A stretch of 64,000 bases of DNA, from contig JAPNXP010000009.1 in assembly GCA_028753945.1 (NCBI GenBank), positions 5,084,001-5,148,000 on the forward strand, in the 5' to 3' direction. Position 1 is the first letter of the stretch, and each line of letters begins with the position of its first letter. This DNA is from Hexactinellida sp. DTS-2022 (Eukaryota; Porifera; Hexactinellida). The notes beneath the pieces were generated by a model. That model was not told the origin of the DNA, made no database searches, and saw nothing but the letters and a program-made list of their open reading frames with translations. The translations under genes were made by a program, and so were the position numbers. This document shows, one piece after another, positions 33,011-45,727 of this stretch.

Positions 33011-34528
33011 TGTTTTGACAAAAATGGTCCGGGGCGACCAATTTTGTCAAATATCCATGGTTTGACAAAAATGGTCCCCCCTACGAAATGGCTTCCTGAC
33101 AACTATTTCGTTTCGAATTAGTTGTAGTGCAACTAGACAACATTCAGGCCGTAAATTTATTAATCATTGATTTTTCTACTGGTTCACATTACGAGTTCCG
33201 ACTGTACATGTTCAAAAATTGGAGGCCCGGACGAAGTACACCGTCCAAGCTGATAAGGCCTCACTCCAAGGATGTGCTAAAAGTAATATGTAGATGGAAT
33301 TGTAATATATAATCAGTTTAATGTAGTTGACACCTTGCCTGCTCTCTCCAGGAGCTGCACTAATATCTTGTCCTATTACAGATTAGCTATTACAATTACA
33401 ATTTCGAAATGGTACTTAGGACATAATAAATGCAATTAATCCGGCCTATAATTTTCACAACTTTGTCCTTGACTTTGTGTAGTTTCGGCCTTTCCATGCC
33501 ATCGTAAGAGTACCATCCATCATCGAGTTTTACCACCATACAAAAATGTATCCCGACATGGATAGTGAAGCCGATGAGTGATAGTGTAACATTTCATCTC
33601 TGTGTGAAATTGAAATTGAGTCTGTAATATCTATCACTTGAATTAAATCAGCAAGATGCCCAACTTCCAAAATCATGATAGGCGATAGTTCAGTGAACCC
33701 TAATGACAATCTCTCGATATTGGCGTCAGGATCTCGACATTTTAAGCAGTTGAATCTTGAATCAATTTTATTATCGAGAGAGGTTTGACAGTTGGAGTTG
33801 AATGTTGTCAAGGATGTGAGATTAATATACGTTTCAATGTCTCTGTACATGCTTGGCCAATAGTACCGGGCTTTTGATATTTTATAAGAATATCTAGGAC
33901 ATTGGTGTCCAGAGTTATCGTGGATTTCTTTGAGGATGTCTTCCAACTCACTGTCTCTTATTACTAATAAACGATTCCCCTGAGAAGGTCGAATCAATTT
34001 ACCAGATTCAAGCCCGTAATTAGCAGCCTTTTTACGAATCATCCTCTTCTGGTCCTTTGTAGAGGGAACAGGGTTGATTTTAGGCTGATATAGTTGGAGA
34101 TAGCTTCATATTCTGTAGAATTCATTAGGAATGAACGTTGGAGTAGGAAAGTTCTCTCGAACTAACAAATTTTAGTAGAAAAATCCATTTTTGTTATTTA
34201 AAGTATATCAAGTCAATCTTACAAAATTGGACCCATAGAACGTTATGTAAGTTACCGCTCACAAGGGAGGGGTGGCTGGAAAACTCCGACGGCTAATGTA
34301 AATAGATAGGCAGAAACACAGGTGTTAAAAAAACCGAAACTTGGCTTTAAATAATGTTTGACAGATCCTGCGAGGGGGGACCATTTTTGTCAAACCATGG
34401 ATATTTGACAAAATTGGTCCGAGGGGACCAATTTTGTAGTGGGGACTGTTTTTGTCAAAACAAATTGTTATTTGACAAAAATGGTCCGGGGGGCCAATTT
34501 TGTAAGGGGGACCATTTTTGTCAAAACA
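33011..34528 (-). mobile_element. Ginger-type element with 4-bp target duplication
   Basis: Termini TGTTTTGACAAAAATGGTCC at both ends (inverted), followed by subterminal copies of TTTGACAAAAATGGTCC in alternating orientation (33053-33085 and 34355-34520). Flanked by GGGT (33007-33010 and 34529-34532). TGT-type ends and a 4-bp duplication are the described hallmarks of Ginger DNA transposons, and the element carries an integrase-like fragment. It lies within an LFB arm. Confidence 0.8.
33530..34125 (-). pseudogene. Ginger/KRBA2-type integrase, N-terminal part
   Basis: An ATG at 34125 starts MNSTEYEAISNYI. A frameshift near 34085 moves to the frame that encodes KINPVPSTKDQKR, then continues as the open frame 34042-33530. 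Residues 30-60 of that frame form the H2C2 zinc-binding domain (IHDNSGHQCPRYS, ARYYWPSMYRDIET). A short deletion after DIET removes the last cysteine region compared with 25926. No catalytic DDE domain follows, so the copy is internally deleted and non-autonomous. Confidence 0.75.
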
Positions 34529-34538
34529 GGGTGATCAC

Positions 34539-34837
34539 CAGTGCTCGACAAAATGAAATTTTAATGGTGTCTAATTTAGCCACCACCTCACTTTTTCTGG
34601 TGGCTAAAGAATAAACAACGGCCGGTTTAACAAACCACTGATGACTTAGCAAAGTTCTGATGCTGTAAAACAACACTAATGTTAATAACAAATGATGCAA
34701 CGAAACATATAATGTATATAAAGTCAATCATCCATAATATATGGTAGATTAGTTAAGCCACCAAAGGCAAAATTTGGTGGCTTAAATAAGATTTTTGGTG
34801 GCTAGCGCCACCAAACCACCAGATTTGTCGAGCACTG
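34539..34837. mobile_element. hAT-type MITE (CAGTGCTCGACAAA ends)
   Basis: Perfect CAGTGCTCGACAAA / TTTGTCGAGCACTG ends, flanked by the 8-bp palindromic duplication GTGATCAC (34531-34538 and 34838-34845). It is inserted at the right edge of the Ginger element. Confidence 0.9.
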
Positions 34838-34845
34838 GTGATCAC

Positions 34846-35526
34846 CCACCACCAACCAACCCATTCGAATTATATATTTCACAAAATTGTGAAAACTAAT
34901 TTTTTTACTATGTCATCATCACCTCAAGGTGCAAGACACATTTGTTGGGGTGTTACGTGGCATAAGGATCAATTGATAAATTGTAAGTTTGTTTCTATCT
35001 TGTATCATCTCTGAGATTAATGATATTTAGCTAATTACAGGTAAACCTCCCAAAGCGGCACCCATCGGGAGAATAATTTTGTGCCGCTTCTCGGAGGTTG
35101 CCGCTTTGGGAGGTTGCTCGTAAGGTAAAACTCCCAAAGCGGCACCCTTCGGGAGAATGATTTTGTGCCGCTTCTCGGAGGTTGCCGCTACTCGGAGGTG
35201 CCGCTTTGGGAGGTTTACCTGTAGTATATAAATATTTATTAATATTGTTAATAATTTAACACCAATTGCAATGTCAACTAGAATTTACTAAGTAAAATTA
35301 ATTTGGAACCAAATTTCAATTCCGCACACTCGATGATCCCTAATAAACAAATTGGAAGCATCTATATTATATTATGTCAGTTATAGACTGAGTTAATTAT
35401 AATTAATTACGTCAGTATATTAATATTGTTTAAGAGTATTCTTGAAGAAGGAAATATATTCACATAATTTGTCGTTGTTATGGAATATATAGTCATAATT
35501 TTCAATTCGAAAATCGAAGCCTACTC
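34846..35526. repeat. LFB right arm
   Basis: Same orientation as 490-1000: CATCACCTCAAGGTG, GTGTTACGTGGCATAAGG, then CGAAGCCTACTC where a hAT element interrupts. It is resumed at 38165 (CGATCTCACAAGTTGAAT). Confidence 0.65.
35038..35221. mobile_element. Pogo-like MITE (CAGGTAAACCTCCCAAAGCG ends)
   Basis: Inverted ends with flanking TA. The interior is a partial tandem duplication of the GCGGCACCCWTCGGGAGAAT block. Confidence 0.85.
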
Positions 35527-38164
35527 CAGTGGTACTAAAACTGTGGTCCGTGACCCACTAGTGGGCCGCGAGGAAATTGTTACTGGGCCGCGGAAAGATC
35601 ATGAAAGTTGTTCAATATTTTATTTAATGGATTTCAATCTCCAATTATTTGTTGTCATTGTACAATTTTTGGGTATAATATCGAAATCTCTCTCACTCTC
35701 ATTCAAAAATTATCAGATGATGATCACATAATCTACTTCCTAGAATGCTGCTATAATTTCATCAATCCTGCAAACATAAAACAGTAACGTGAAATTCAAA
35801 CATAATTTTATCTTCCACAATACACTCCCCTACCAAAAGTAAAAATTCCCATAGAAAATAGCAATATAGTGTGTCTAGAAAAATGTATATTGTATTCGTA
35901 ATATATGGGACATTGAAAAATTATGTCAGATTCTTTTTCTATGCATTTGAAATATCCATTGCAGGAGTCTTCACCTCTGTTAGCTACTGATTAGGTTGAA
36001 AATTACCATCCATTGCCACTATGTGCCACTTGTTCCCACCTTATACCATGTTGGCAATTGGAATAAATGTACATGGTCCCACCGGATATTAATTTTCAAA
36101 ATAATCAATATGATATTTATTTGAAAGCTTAAAACGGTGTCCACGCACAGGAATGTTTAAACTCTCACAAGCTTATCGAATTGCGTTTATATAACCTCAA
36201 TTATACAATTGAAACAGCTCCGGAAAGGCATAGGTTATATGTTATTAATAGGCTTCTAGAACAAATTCTTGTGGCTAAGAATAGAGACTTTCTACGCTAG
36301 AGTAAAGTGCGTCTATCCTGTATACAGGGGCGTACCGTGCGGGGGGGTGTGACACCCCCCACTTTTTCTTATTTGGTCGGTAATTCCTGTGTCGTCGGTA
36401 AAACCGATCGATTAGAATCAATTTTTCAGAATTATAATTTATTAGTGTCGTCGATGCAGTCAACGTTAGTAACGCTAGAAGTTGCAGCACTGCAGGGTCA
36501 GGGAAATTGTGAAATATTTTATCTATCTACCTCCACGATAGGAAGAATGCATGTTGGTCGGTAAACCAAGAATTTACACCCCCCCACTCAAAATGGTCAC
36601 GGCACGCCCCTGCCTGTATAACATACTTTATGTTTTTCGGAAACTACATTGTACAATGTTCTAGAATGTTCTAAATCAATACCCTACATCTATTATGCCT
36701 ACTCTTTCCGTTGCCTCAACTCAATTAGCGATTAATGACCTCTATCAGCCAATATTTAATTTTGAAGGCTCCGGAGTAAAAGTAAGTCGATATTTTCGTG
36801 AAGTTTAATATTTTTGGTTACTATCTCTGTGTTAATTGCTTAATTTCGGTGAAAAAAAACTAAGAGATTTTGAGATAAGTACTATTTGTTGTGTATAAAA
36901 ATTTTTGAGTCTTAATCGATTGTATCTTTCTCAAAAAAGTCCTGCATTTAGTCCGGCATCTGGTCTTTCAAAATATTCCCAGAAAATGGCACGGAGGGGT
37001 TGTAATCATCTGGAAAAAATTTTTTATACGATATTGAACTTTACCATATACCTTGAAATAGATTATTGATACCTCTAGGAACTTAGAGCTAAGCTCTCGC
37101 ATATTAATTAATTTCGAGGTTTATGGTCACATCACTCAAATGGCACATCCATATATGGGCATGGGAATTTGTAGACCAGTAACCATTTGGTCACTTGTCT
37201 CTTTAGTTCTTTCAATGAGTTTGTAATGGGTTATTGATGTGAATAGAAGTTTAGAGGTAAGCTCTAGAGTTTATACTTTAGGAGAGAAGAAATTTGCAGC
37301 GTCATCAAAAATGGTCACATTGTATGCCCAATTGCCCATATATGGATCATTTTGAAAACGGTGCGTGTTGGGGTCACGAAATGTATTATTGACGGATAGG
37401 AAGTCGGGTATTGCGAGTACTTTGAGACGTAATATTTGTTTCTAGCACCTCGGGGGTCTGAGAAAGAAAATGGAGCAGAAAACGTACCCTTGATTGAGAT
37501 TATAGGCCATAAAGGTTCAGATTTTCACTTTTTAATTATTTTTTTGAACCATTGTTAATTATTTTCGTCAGTTATTGCTCCTATAGACTAATGATACCAC
37601 CAATCATACCATTGTTGGGGTATAGAGTACTTGGAATCGATCTAAGTGGTGAAACCAGTGAACCGCTGTACAAAATTGATCATAACTTTGAAAAAACGCT
37701 TGTAAAAGTCTCAAAACCATGTACGAATGTTAGATATGATCGTTTTATCTAGCAAGGACCAAAAAAGAAAAATCAGATTATGTTATGTATTTAAGGTAAT
37801 TTCCGATATATTTCTATGCGTGGACACCCTTATTAGATGCGTTGAACACGATTCTACAAGCAAAATGACCACATCTCATATAATTTGATAATATTAGACT
37901 ATATAATACTATTTCCAATGGAAATTTTGGGTTGTTGAATACTTTTGGTATGGGTGTGTTAGGTTGACATTAACTAGAAACGCTTTTTATAATTTACCTC
38001 GATTATCCACAATTGATAATTTCCACGTATTTGCATCATAAATGTTGAAACATTACGATGATCAAATTTTACTAAGGTCGAGACTGCGCGAAAATACGCG
38101 AGGTCCGTGTAATTGTGATAACGAAATTATTGGTCCGCGACATGAAAAAGTTTGAGAAGCACTG
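35527..38164. mobile_element. hAT-type element (CAGTGGTWCT... ends)
   Basis: The left end CAGTGGTACTAAAACTGTGG and the right end (reverse) CAGTGCTTCTCAAACTTTTT are of the classic hAT form, with GTCCGCGAC blocks inside each. Flanks GCCTACTC and GCCTACCG are a partly decayed 8-bp duplication, and the LFB empty site supports it. At 2.6 kb it is long enough to have held a gene, but I find no transposase. A possible inner element with GGTGTCCACGCA ends spans about 36134-37832. Confidence 0.75.
36325..36612. mobile_element. hAT-type MITE (CAGGGGCGTACCGTGC ends)
   Basis: Ends CAGGGGCGTACCGTGC / GGCACGCCCCTG with G-runs, flanked by the 8-bp duplication CCTGTATA (36317-36324 and 36613-36620). Confidence 0.88.
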
Positions 38165-38539
38165 GCCTACCGTCGATCTCACAAGTTGAATAAATATAAT
38201 TATTACAACTTGAAATAAATTCGATATAAACCCCCCCATACACTATAATACATTTCGGGCACCAAGCACACACATAGACAAATATTTATACAAATAGATA
38301 TTCCATCTCATTAGTCCATTGTTTGAATATCAGAAATCGTTCTGAAATTGAATAACTGTCGACTGTGTTGAGTGAAATTGAATTTTCATATAGGAGAAAA
38401 CTTTAATACAACTATGTATTAGAAATCGATTTATACAGTACGTAATATCTATTGAATTAATTGAATTATTCATATAAATAGAATTGTTTATGGTAACTAT
38501 GATATAAGCAATAAACTTGGAACGTAATAACACTGAATT

Positions 38540-39735
38540 TAATTGAACGAGCCCTTCGGTCTCGGTCGCTTCGCGACGGATCACTCTCTACCGAAGCGAC
38601 TTTGTTCGTTCGTGTTAGACACTACGCAACACAATTAATTAACGACCGCTTCGCGGCCTTACTCTCCTAAAATTAAACCTGTGACTTGTAAATTACACGT
38701 ACTCAATTCAGTATGCTGCTATTTGGGATCCCAGTATGTCAATATATTAATTCATTCATTCATTCATGTTATTTACTAACATGATTTACTGCCTAGTAAA
38801 TTGTTTGTAAATACTTGAATTACTTTGATAGTAATATTATGCATGCTTATGTGATTGACGTAAGCTAAATACATAACGAATAGAAATAAACTGATGGAAG
38901 CCAAACTGGATTAATCAAGTATGCAATTTCGGAAATAATGTAGGTGAACATTAAATCATCAAACCTCAATACAGTGTAACCTTGATTATCCGGAACCATT
39001 GGGACCGAACGAAAATGTCCGTATAAGCAAAAGTCCGGATATCCGAGGTCATTTTATATATAATAGTATAGGATTGGGATTTGGACCCATGTCCGGATAA
39101 TCGAAGGGTCCGGATAATCAAAGTCCGGATAATCGAGGTTGCACTGTATGTGCAATGCCGCAGCAATTGGAGGTTACATTTTTGTTATTGCCTGGCTCAG
39201 ATTAAATGCGAAAATTATAAAAATTTCTAGAGACATGCAATACATTCTGTTTTATAATGTGACAAAATTGTTTGACGATTGAATCAAAAATGTAAGAGCT
39301 GTATCCAAATTAGTTCCTACGTGACGTCACAATCCCATAAATCGGTATACGTGTGTCTCATTGTATGTTGTGTTATCATCTAAAATTGTGAGTGAAGCAA
39401 GTAAAAACTGAAAGAGTTATTCCCAAATATGTGCCTTTATGCGTCATAATCCCGTTATTTCGCTTAGAAAACCAATAGATCGTTGTCGCAGTACAAAATT
39501 ACCCCTGTATACCAATTTTCAGCTTTCTAGGACTCGTAGTCTTTCCTATTAATTCTGGACAAACACACAGACATTATACGTAACGTATAACGTATATATG
39601 GTACCATAACTACCATTATACGATAGGTGAACGTATAACGATTTTAACGTATATATGGTCCATTATACGCTCCCCGAACGTATAACGTATAATCGTATAA
39701 TGCATCTATGTAATATATAGATAGATAGATAGATA
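38540..39735 (-). mobile_element. Helitron-like element, reverse orientation
   Basis: Starts (plus strand) with AACGAGCCCTTCGGTCTCGG and GC-rich hairpins, ends with (GATA)n after a region (39470-39560) that is the reverse of 6895-7010. The length may include later insertions: a TA-flanked MITE at 38972-39146 and a palindromic AACGTATAACGT-rich unit at 39574-39703. Class uncertain. Confidence 0.4.
38972..39146. mobile_element. Pogo-like MITE (CAGTGYAACCTYGATTATCC ends)
   Basis: Inverted ends CAGTGTAACCTTGATTATCC / ...GATAATCGAGGTTGCACTG with flanking TA. Confidence 0.85.
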
Positions 39736-40593
39736 GATTATTCATAAATAGTAGCTCTTCACCGAAACCACGAAATGATTGCATAATTGAATAATAATTA
39801 ATTTACGATTTTAGAAAATTAAGGGTCAATTTTGGCAACTTTGCGCCTAATTATCAGGAAAATGAGGACGAATTTAAAAAATTGTGAAGAGCTATCAGCT
39901 CCTAAATACTTTTCTGAAGCTAATGATTCAAAAAAATTATTTGTTATTGCTTTTATTTTCCTGGCAGACAAAAAAAGCTAAAAGTCCCATTAGCAATTTT
40001 TCCGAATCGAAATTAATAAATCGTGACCCCAGGTGCACATCTGTAACCATAGGCGTAATCTTTTGTCTTGTTTCCTAAAATTTTTGGGGGGCACTTTTTC
40101 GTAGCAATAAGCCAGCGTCACAATCGCCTTCTGATCAGAAAATCAATTTGACTTTAGACGCTCTTTGATTTATTTCCACTCTTTTGAGCCTATCTATCTA
40201 ATGCACTGGATAAACTAAATTTAAAAAATTAAATTTTTTACTAGACAATTTCGGTTATGAACAGTTTTGCTACAAAAAATGGACATTACTAAATTGTTCC
40301 ATGTATTGCGATTAATACGATATTTTGTTATTACCAAACCATTATTCAATTGATATCGTATAGTTAGATTGTAAAATGATTTCATTATTTAACCTGTTAT
40401 ATACACATATACATACGCAATTAAACTAGAACATCATTAAGGGTCCAAAAATTGTGTTCGTACTACCCGGAAATTCGTATTAACCGTCTTCGTATCGAAG
40501 TTCTACTGTATAAATATTTTTCACTTTTTTAATATGTTAACCTTTTTATTTATTAATTAGTATAGTTAACTCACTTAAGTTAAAACTACTTGA

Positions 40594-43500
40594 ATGGCTA
40601 CAAATCAAACTGATGATGCATTTTCTATTGCTAAGCTTCGACATTGTTCGAAAATTACTCCAATGAGAAACTTCCGATCTGAATAGATGAAACGTTGGAC
40701 TTAGTTGGAACCTAATGAAAATGGTTCAGCCGCACTTTGCAAGATTTGTTTATGGGCTATTGATAACAAAATATTATCTAGAAGTGAAGTATCTGATGTG
40801 TGGATATTCAGTGGATTCAATAACTTCGCTAAAATGACAGATTCTGGAAAGGGACCTACTAAGCATGAAAAGAGAGGTGCCCACAGAAAAGCAGCAAGTG
40901 CATTCACTATCACTGAAACCAAGCAGTGACATCGTTTCACAGCTTAATAGCCAACATATTATGCAGAAGCTGAGAAATCCTACTTCTCTGGAACGCGTAT
41001 TCAAAACAATGAAAGTTCTTGCTCGACAAGGACTCCCTTTTCGTGGACATGTGAATGATGAATCAAACTTTATTCAAATACATAAATTAGTAGATGAAGA
41101 TTGGTTAGAAAGGACGGGTTATAGTTGGACCGCCTCTAGTATTCAAAATGAAATTCTTCAAATTTTATCCCACGAAATTCTTCGAAAATATCGTCAAATA
41201 TTCGTCAGGCAGACTTTTTGGGGTCATTGCTGATGAAACTAGTGACATTAGTAACGTTGAGCAAGTTAGTATCATTATGCGTTACTGTGAAAAAATAACT
41301 TTACGTGTATATGAAGAGTTCATCGGATTCATTTCAACCGCTTCGACAACTGATGAATCGTTAGCAAACTTGATAAAAGATACATTGCTTAGAATGCGGC
41401 TAAATATCAATATGTTAACCTCGCAAGGATATGATGGGGCTTCTAGTATGTCCTCCAAACGGGTTGGTGTTAGTACTCGTATTCGAGAGAAGGCCTCAAT
41501 GGCCTGGTATGTTCATTGTCCTGGACATGTGATAAATTTAGTTTTGGGTGATGCAGTTCGAAATACTCCTGCTGTTTCCGATTCATTTGATGCTGTAGCA
41601 TCTGTAAGAGTGTTGGTAAAACGATCTCCAAAAAGACAGGCTTCTTTTGAATCCATCCTAAAAGTTTCAGCCTTAGAACTTGAAGAATCCCTTAAAAAGG
41701 GTCCACATGCCGGCTATATCACCTTGAACGGTGTTTGCAATACAAGATGGGTGATGCGAAAACCATGTGTAGACGCTGTTCTCATTAATTACAAAATACT
41801 TTTGGACTGGTTAGAGTGCCTTTATTCAGATAGCAGTGAATCTCAGCCTACTCGATCCAGGGCTGAAGTTGATTTAAACAGATTGGAAAATTTCAAAACT
41901 TATTTTAACATCAGGATCCTTTCCAAATTATTTGATCTTTTCCATTACGTGCATACAGAGATACAGGGAAAGCACATAACCATATCTAGGATTCGTGATC
42001 TAGTAAAACATATTATTGATTTAGTGGAAGTAGAGGCTGAACTAGATGATGACACGATTGAGATCTTCTACAATGCTTGTTGTAGGGATGCAAATGAACT
42101 TTTTATACTTGATCCAAAAAATTGCGTCCCACGTACTTATCTGTCTGGAGAACGACGTAAGAGAGGTCACACTGAACCATTTACTGAAGAAAACTAGAAA
42201 ATATTATTTGGGACAATATAGAGAAATTTCCAGCTTGACCTGGAAGGAATGAGAGAAAGATTTTATTCAGAAAGTATCAATCAATCATGTTAGTAGACTT
42301 GAAGAAATTTGTTTTGACGTTTGGCAACCATGGTTTAGCGGAAATATTTATGCTCTAGCTGAGAAAATAGCAAATTATTATTCTAGCCTTGGAATTAATA
42401 AAGAAAGATTGTTAAATGAGATTGTCAATATGCGAGGTTACTTTCACGATCAAAAAAATCCACCGAAGCACAGTGGTTTAAAATGGGAGTTAGTAAAGAA
42501 TAGGTATCCTGGTTGCAGATAGACATATGAAATGTATTAAATGCATATGGGTTATTGATAGCTGCGAATTGAATGGCATCATCAAAAATGATGTATCCAT
42601 TCTTTTAAGCTTTTCTGGGCGATTTGTTGTAAATCACTGAAACACAAAAATTTAGGTTTGTTAACAATCTTTTAATACTCACCCACAGTTGTTGTTCAAA
42701 TATCTTGAACATGGGGAATATTTTGTAAAAGTCCAGTTCCCAAAGGATATAAGGATTTGTACACTCATGTAAAGTGGGTAGATGGTTACTTAATGTAATT
42801 ATAATGTGTATTAGAACTCATATAAACCCTAGATGACTTTTTCTAGCAAAGCTGTCACTTGTGCATCACACTAAATAACCTCCGAATTGTGCAAAACTAA
42901 CTTCCTTCAATATCAAAATCCCAATATGAGTTCATAGTTCGCTGCTCTCATTGATGAAATTGTACTTAAGTGCTCAGTTGTTCTTAATATACAATATTTA
43001 CATACATTTGGGTAACCAATAAGATATACTACTGAATAGTAGCAAATAATTAGTTTTAGCATTTTCATAGCAACGACAAATAGAGAATGGAATTTGAATA
43101 TAAATTCTATATTGCGCATCGAAGCGCATCTAATTATTTTAATATGTTGTTTATGTTCCATCATAGAATGGCCACAGGAAATTTCTAAGCTATAGAATGC
43201 TATATGTGTTTTAGCTGATACTTAAAAATTTCAAAATAATTTGATATTGATAATTTTTGTCTCTCAGCTCCAAAGAAGAAATTTGAGAAGTTAATAAGAC
43301 ATTTGGATCAATTTGACTATTTGAATAGATTGAATATGTGTTAAATTTAGAATGTATAAGAAGAGTAAGGTATATTGCAGATACAAATGAAATCCTAGCA
43401 AATTGAAATTCTTGTTATTTTGAAACCGCAATTTAAGGAATTTTGATAAATACATTCTTTCATATTTAACAGTTGCTAGTTTTAGCTATAGGTATTCCAT

Positions 43501-44118
43501 CAAGTTTATTTTTGAAATACTTAGTTATTACACAATTATAAATGAGCATCCTTATATGTAGACCGTCTAGAAATAGACGGTCTATAAAAGCCCATACAAA
43601 TAAGCCAAAAATTTGTAGACCGTCTATAAATTCTGTAGACCACTTGCCCTGCTTTTTATGGGTAATACTAATGCATAGGGAATAAAACCTGGTCTATTTC
43701 TAGACGGTCTACATATAAGATATCTCATTATAAATCTATTCATTTCATAATTAAGCAATTTCTAAACCTCGAAATTTTCAACTATTCCGTGCCCCAAACC
43801 ACTGTGCGAAGAGCTCTGATGAACTTTCAGACTTCCTTGCAGAACATGATATTTTGCTGGTTGTTGCGTGGCCACAAGTAACTTCATTGATCAGAGTATT
43901 GAGGACCTTTCCTGCAACTACGTGCTCTGCTGAACGCACGTTTAGCGTTCTTAGACGTTTGAAGACGTATTTGCGTTCCTCAATGTCACAACAAAGATTA
44001 ACACACGTCGCTGTTTGTCACGTACACAAAGAGTATTTGGATAATTTTAAAGGAGATACTATGGAAACATTATTGATGAATTTATCAGTAGAAGTAGTAT
44101 ACGGATTAATACATTGCT
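40594..44118 (+). pseudogene. hAT transposase (TTF/BED-type finger, DUF4371-like core, C-terminal dimerisation domain)
   Basis: ATG at 40594. A stop occurs at 40684 and more lesions follow. 40720-40890 encodes the finger (CKICLWAID, WIFSGFNNFAK, KHEKRGAHRKAA). The core spans two frames (40865-41233 then 41148-42197) offset near 41200, with FGVIADETSD, QGYDGASSMSS and WYVHCPGHVINL. 42198-42520 is degenerate. After a gap of ~1.3 kb, 43854-44118 encodes the hAT dimerisation domain (LRTFPATTCSAERTFSVLRR). The domain order matches KIAA1586/ZMYM-like animal hAT proteins. Non-functional as it stands. Confidence 0.85.
43556..43731. mobile_element. MITE with CTTATATGTAGACCGTCTAG ends, copy 1
   Basis: Inverted ends built from CTTATATGTAGACCGTCTAG and its complement. 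The interior GCCCATACAAATAAGCC is shared with copy 2 at 44558-44729. Flanks GAGCATC and ATATCTC are the same in both copies, so they belong to the element and the true duplication is not resolved. Confidence 0.75.
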
Positions 44119-44557
44119 AATACTGAGTTGAGGAATTCGAAATCCATATGTGATAATCACATTTAAGATAAATTTGTTCTGAAGATAGATTGAGAGACTT
44201 TGTACAGTGTATCTTAGATTATTGATGAAGTGATTAGATTATATTAGTTTTGAATTTTGAATATTACACTGCAATCGATTAATCGAAATATGTGTTAGAT
44301 TTGAGTTTATATATAAAAATACGAAAATTAAAGGATTCATTCAAATCGACATGAATCGACCGAGTACTCGGCCACTTTTTCGAACTCGGCCTTTTGCTCG
44401 GCCTCGGCCGATCCAGGCCGATTTTGGCCGAGTATTTAATCCCAAAATATTCACTTAAACCATGGGATAACAACACAGTTCTCAAACTTTATATATAGAT
44501 GAAGTTACTTTATTGTTAATAATTGTGATTAAAGGCACTAAGTAGTATGATTAAAAT

Positions 44558-44729
44558 GAGCATCCTTATATGTAGACAGTCTATAAAAGCCCATACAAAT
44601 AAGCCAAAAATTTATAGACCGTCTATAAATTCTGTAGACCACTTGCCCTGCTTTTTGTGGGTAATACTAATGTATATATAAAAAAATCTGGTCTATTTCT
44701 AGACGGTCTACATATAAGATATCTCGATT
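44558..44729. mobile_element. MITE with CTTATATGTAGAC ends, copy 2
   Basis: Same element as 43556-43731 with a small deletion near the left end. Confidence 0.75.
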
Positions 44730-44811
44730 AAAATATACTGAGCACTGCTAATATCTGTCCTAAAAATTTCGCTTGCTCAAGTTTGCTATCGCACAAATTT
44801 GAAATATAATA

Positions 44812-45155
44812 CAGTACACCCTCGCTAATCCGAACCTCGCTAATCCGAACAGGGGATACCAAAATATCTTTCTAATAATAGTGGGAAAAAATCGTAAATA
44901 TTGGAATGGAAAATATCAAAAATAAGTCTCAGTAAGGAGTACACTAGATGTTTAGTGCGGATTAACAAGGTTTGTACAATTTTGGTTCGGATTATCGAGA
45001 TTCTCATTTATAGATGCATCTATAAATGAGAATCTCGATGGGCATCTAGATGCCCATAGGAAATGCATTACTTCACTAATCCGAACGAATTCACTCATCG
45101 GAACAGAATTTTTTTGAATCGGAACACCTCTGTTCGGATTAGCGAGGGTGTACTG
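44812..45155. mobile_element. Pogo-like MITE (CAGTACACCCTCGCTAATCC ends)
   Basis: Inverted ends CAGTACACCCTCGCTAATCC / GGATTAGCGAGGGTGTACTG with flanking TA. The central palindrome (GAGAATCTCGATGGGCATC) is also inverted. Confidence 0.88.
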
Positions 45156-45382
45156 TAATACAATAACATACAATATCATCGAGGGAAATATTTTGATAGC
45201 AAACTCAATATTTCACTAAAATAGGAACTCGTCCGGAAACTCGGCCTCGGCCTCGGCTCGGCCAAAATTCTGAACTCGGTCGATTCATGCAAATCGAGCA
45301 ACCGTTTTTTGGGGGGCATTCCCCCCAGGGAAAATTTCTTATGGGGAGCACTCCCCCCGCCCCCCCAGAGATTACGCCCCTG

Positions 45383-45727
45383 TCTGTAACCCATGAGACA
45401 CCTATCCTGAAAATTTGGGCTCTTAGTTAATTAAACTCTGTTCTGTGGAGATCTACGGACTAATGACTAACCAAGGCAGTAAGATTAGAACTGGGCCACT
45501 ATCCTAATACTATAGTCGGCACAGTAATAACTAACCAAGGCAGTAAAATTAGAACTGGGCCACTATACTATACTATAGTCGGCACAGTAATAATATAAGG
45601 AATTTGTTGACTTAACTGTCCATGATCTATATTTTGAATTGGCTATAATTGCCTTAGTATATAAATTAACAGATAAAGGTCTTCATGCTACCTTTGTAAT
45701 AGAGCGTTTTGTTGTATCCGTCGCGAA
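45383..45727. repeat. LFB terminal region
   Basis: Continuation of LFB after the hAT insertion: TTAATTAAACTCTGTTCTGT, then terminal tandem units with GGGCCACTATACTATA cores. It ends in a Helitron-like fragment where the next hAT inserted. Confidence 0.6.

Larger units (their letters stand above)
44350..45289. mobile_element. hAT-type element (CATGAATCGACCGAGT ends)
   Basis: Ends CATGAATCGACCGAGT with GGCCTCGGCC-rich subterminal blocks, flanked by the 8-bp duplication CAAATCGA (44342-44349 and 45290-45297). Contains the MITE copy 44558-44729 and a pogo-like MITE at 44812-45155, so it is three levels deep inside LFB. Confidence 0.88.
40048..45382 (+). mobile_element. Autonomous-type hAT element carrying transposase remnants
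   Basis: Ends CATAGGCGTAATCT and (reverse) CAGGGGCGTAATCT, flanked by the 8-bp duplication TCTGTAAC (40040-40047 and 45383-45390). The target is the LFB motif GTGCACATCTGTAACCCATG, seen uninterrupted at 1295-1320. It carries a broken BED/TTF-finger hAT transposase and later insertions at 43556-43731 and 44350-45289. Confidence 0.88.
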
